A DNA stretch of 5,840 bases from Acidimicrobiia bacterium (GTDB lineage Bacteria; Actinomycetota; Acidimicrobiia; Spongiisociales; ZC4RG35): positions 1 to 5,840 of the forward strand of contig JAOUGY010000247.1 in assembly GCA_029865445.1 (NCBI GenBank), given 5' to 3'. Position 1 is the stretch's first letter; the number at the start of each line of letters is the position of its first letter. The translations under genes were made by a program, and so were the position numbers. Of this stretch, positions 5,840-5,840 are shown in pieces. The notes under the pieces are model-generated. The model had not been told where the DNA came from. It ran no database searches and saw only the letters and a program-made list of their open reading frames with translations.

Positions 5840-5840
5840 T

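Noticed and set aside
5735..5840. Repeated ACCGGAAGC / CCGGAAGC near the right edge
   Set aside because: Two copies of a short GC-rich word about 40 bases apart, with no regular spacing or further copies; likely chance.

Overview
The window looks like ordinary chromosomal sequence from a GC-rich actinobacterium. I infer something near the Acidimicrobiia or another deep-branching or uncultured high-GC lineage. The signs are strong G/C preference at third codon positions, GTG starts, an LppM-like lipoprotein (a family I know mainly from Actinobacteria), a Tat-targeted peptidoglycan amidase, and a CoxM-type FAD subunit. I see no transposase, integrase, phage gene, CRISPR array, rRNA or tRNA.

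Layout, left to right. Positions 1-148 (+) hold the C-terminal end of a TerC-family membrane protein. It converges on a minus-strand gene (175-1011) encoding a membrane-anchored protein with a long acidic middle region and a C-terminal helix-hairpin-helix domain. A divergent gap of about 175 bp follows. A two-gene plus-strand unit then begins: a 76-residue multi-TM protein (1187-1417) overlaps by GTGA a Tat-exported PGRP/Amidase_2 N-acetylmuramoyl-L-alanine amidase (1414-2220). The amidase gene overlaps, tail to tail and by 46 bp, an LppM-like lipoprotein gene (2175-2876, -). Upstream of that on the same strand is a SpoU/TrmH-family RNA 2'-O-methyltransferase (3069-3854, -).

The methyltransferase is divergent from a ten-TM EamA/DMT transporter of the YedA type (3949-4830, +). 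A bidirectional hairpin terminator lies at 4843-4861. It separates the transporter from a convergent CoxM-like FAD-binding subunit of a molybdenum hydroxylase (4892-5734, -), which appears to be the last gene of an operon entering from the right edge.

Functionally the window is a patchwork: envelope genes (TerC, TM protein, amidase, LppM), RNA modification, export, and part of a CO-dehydrogenase/xanthine-dehydrogenase-type enzyme. I found no convincing new multi-gene defence or metabolic system. The most interesting points are the membrane-tethered HhH protein, the overlapping envelope genes with a probable leaderless promoter, and a non-canonical FAD-binding loop in the CoxM-like protein.
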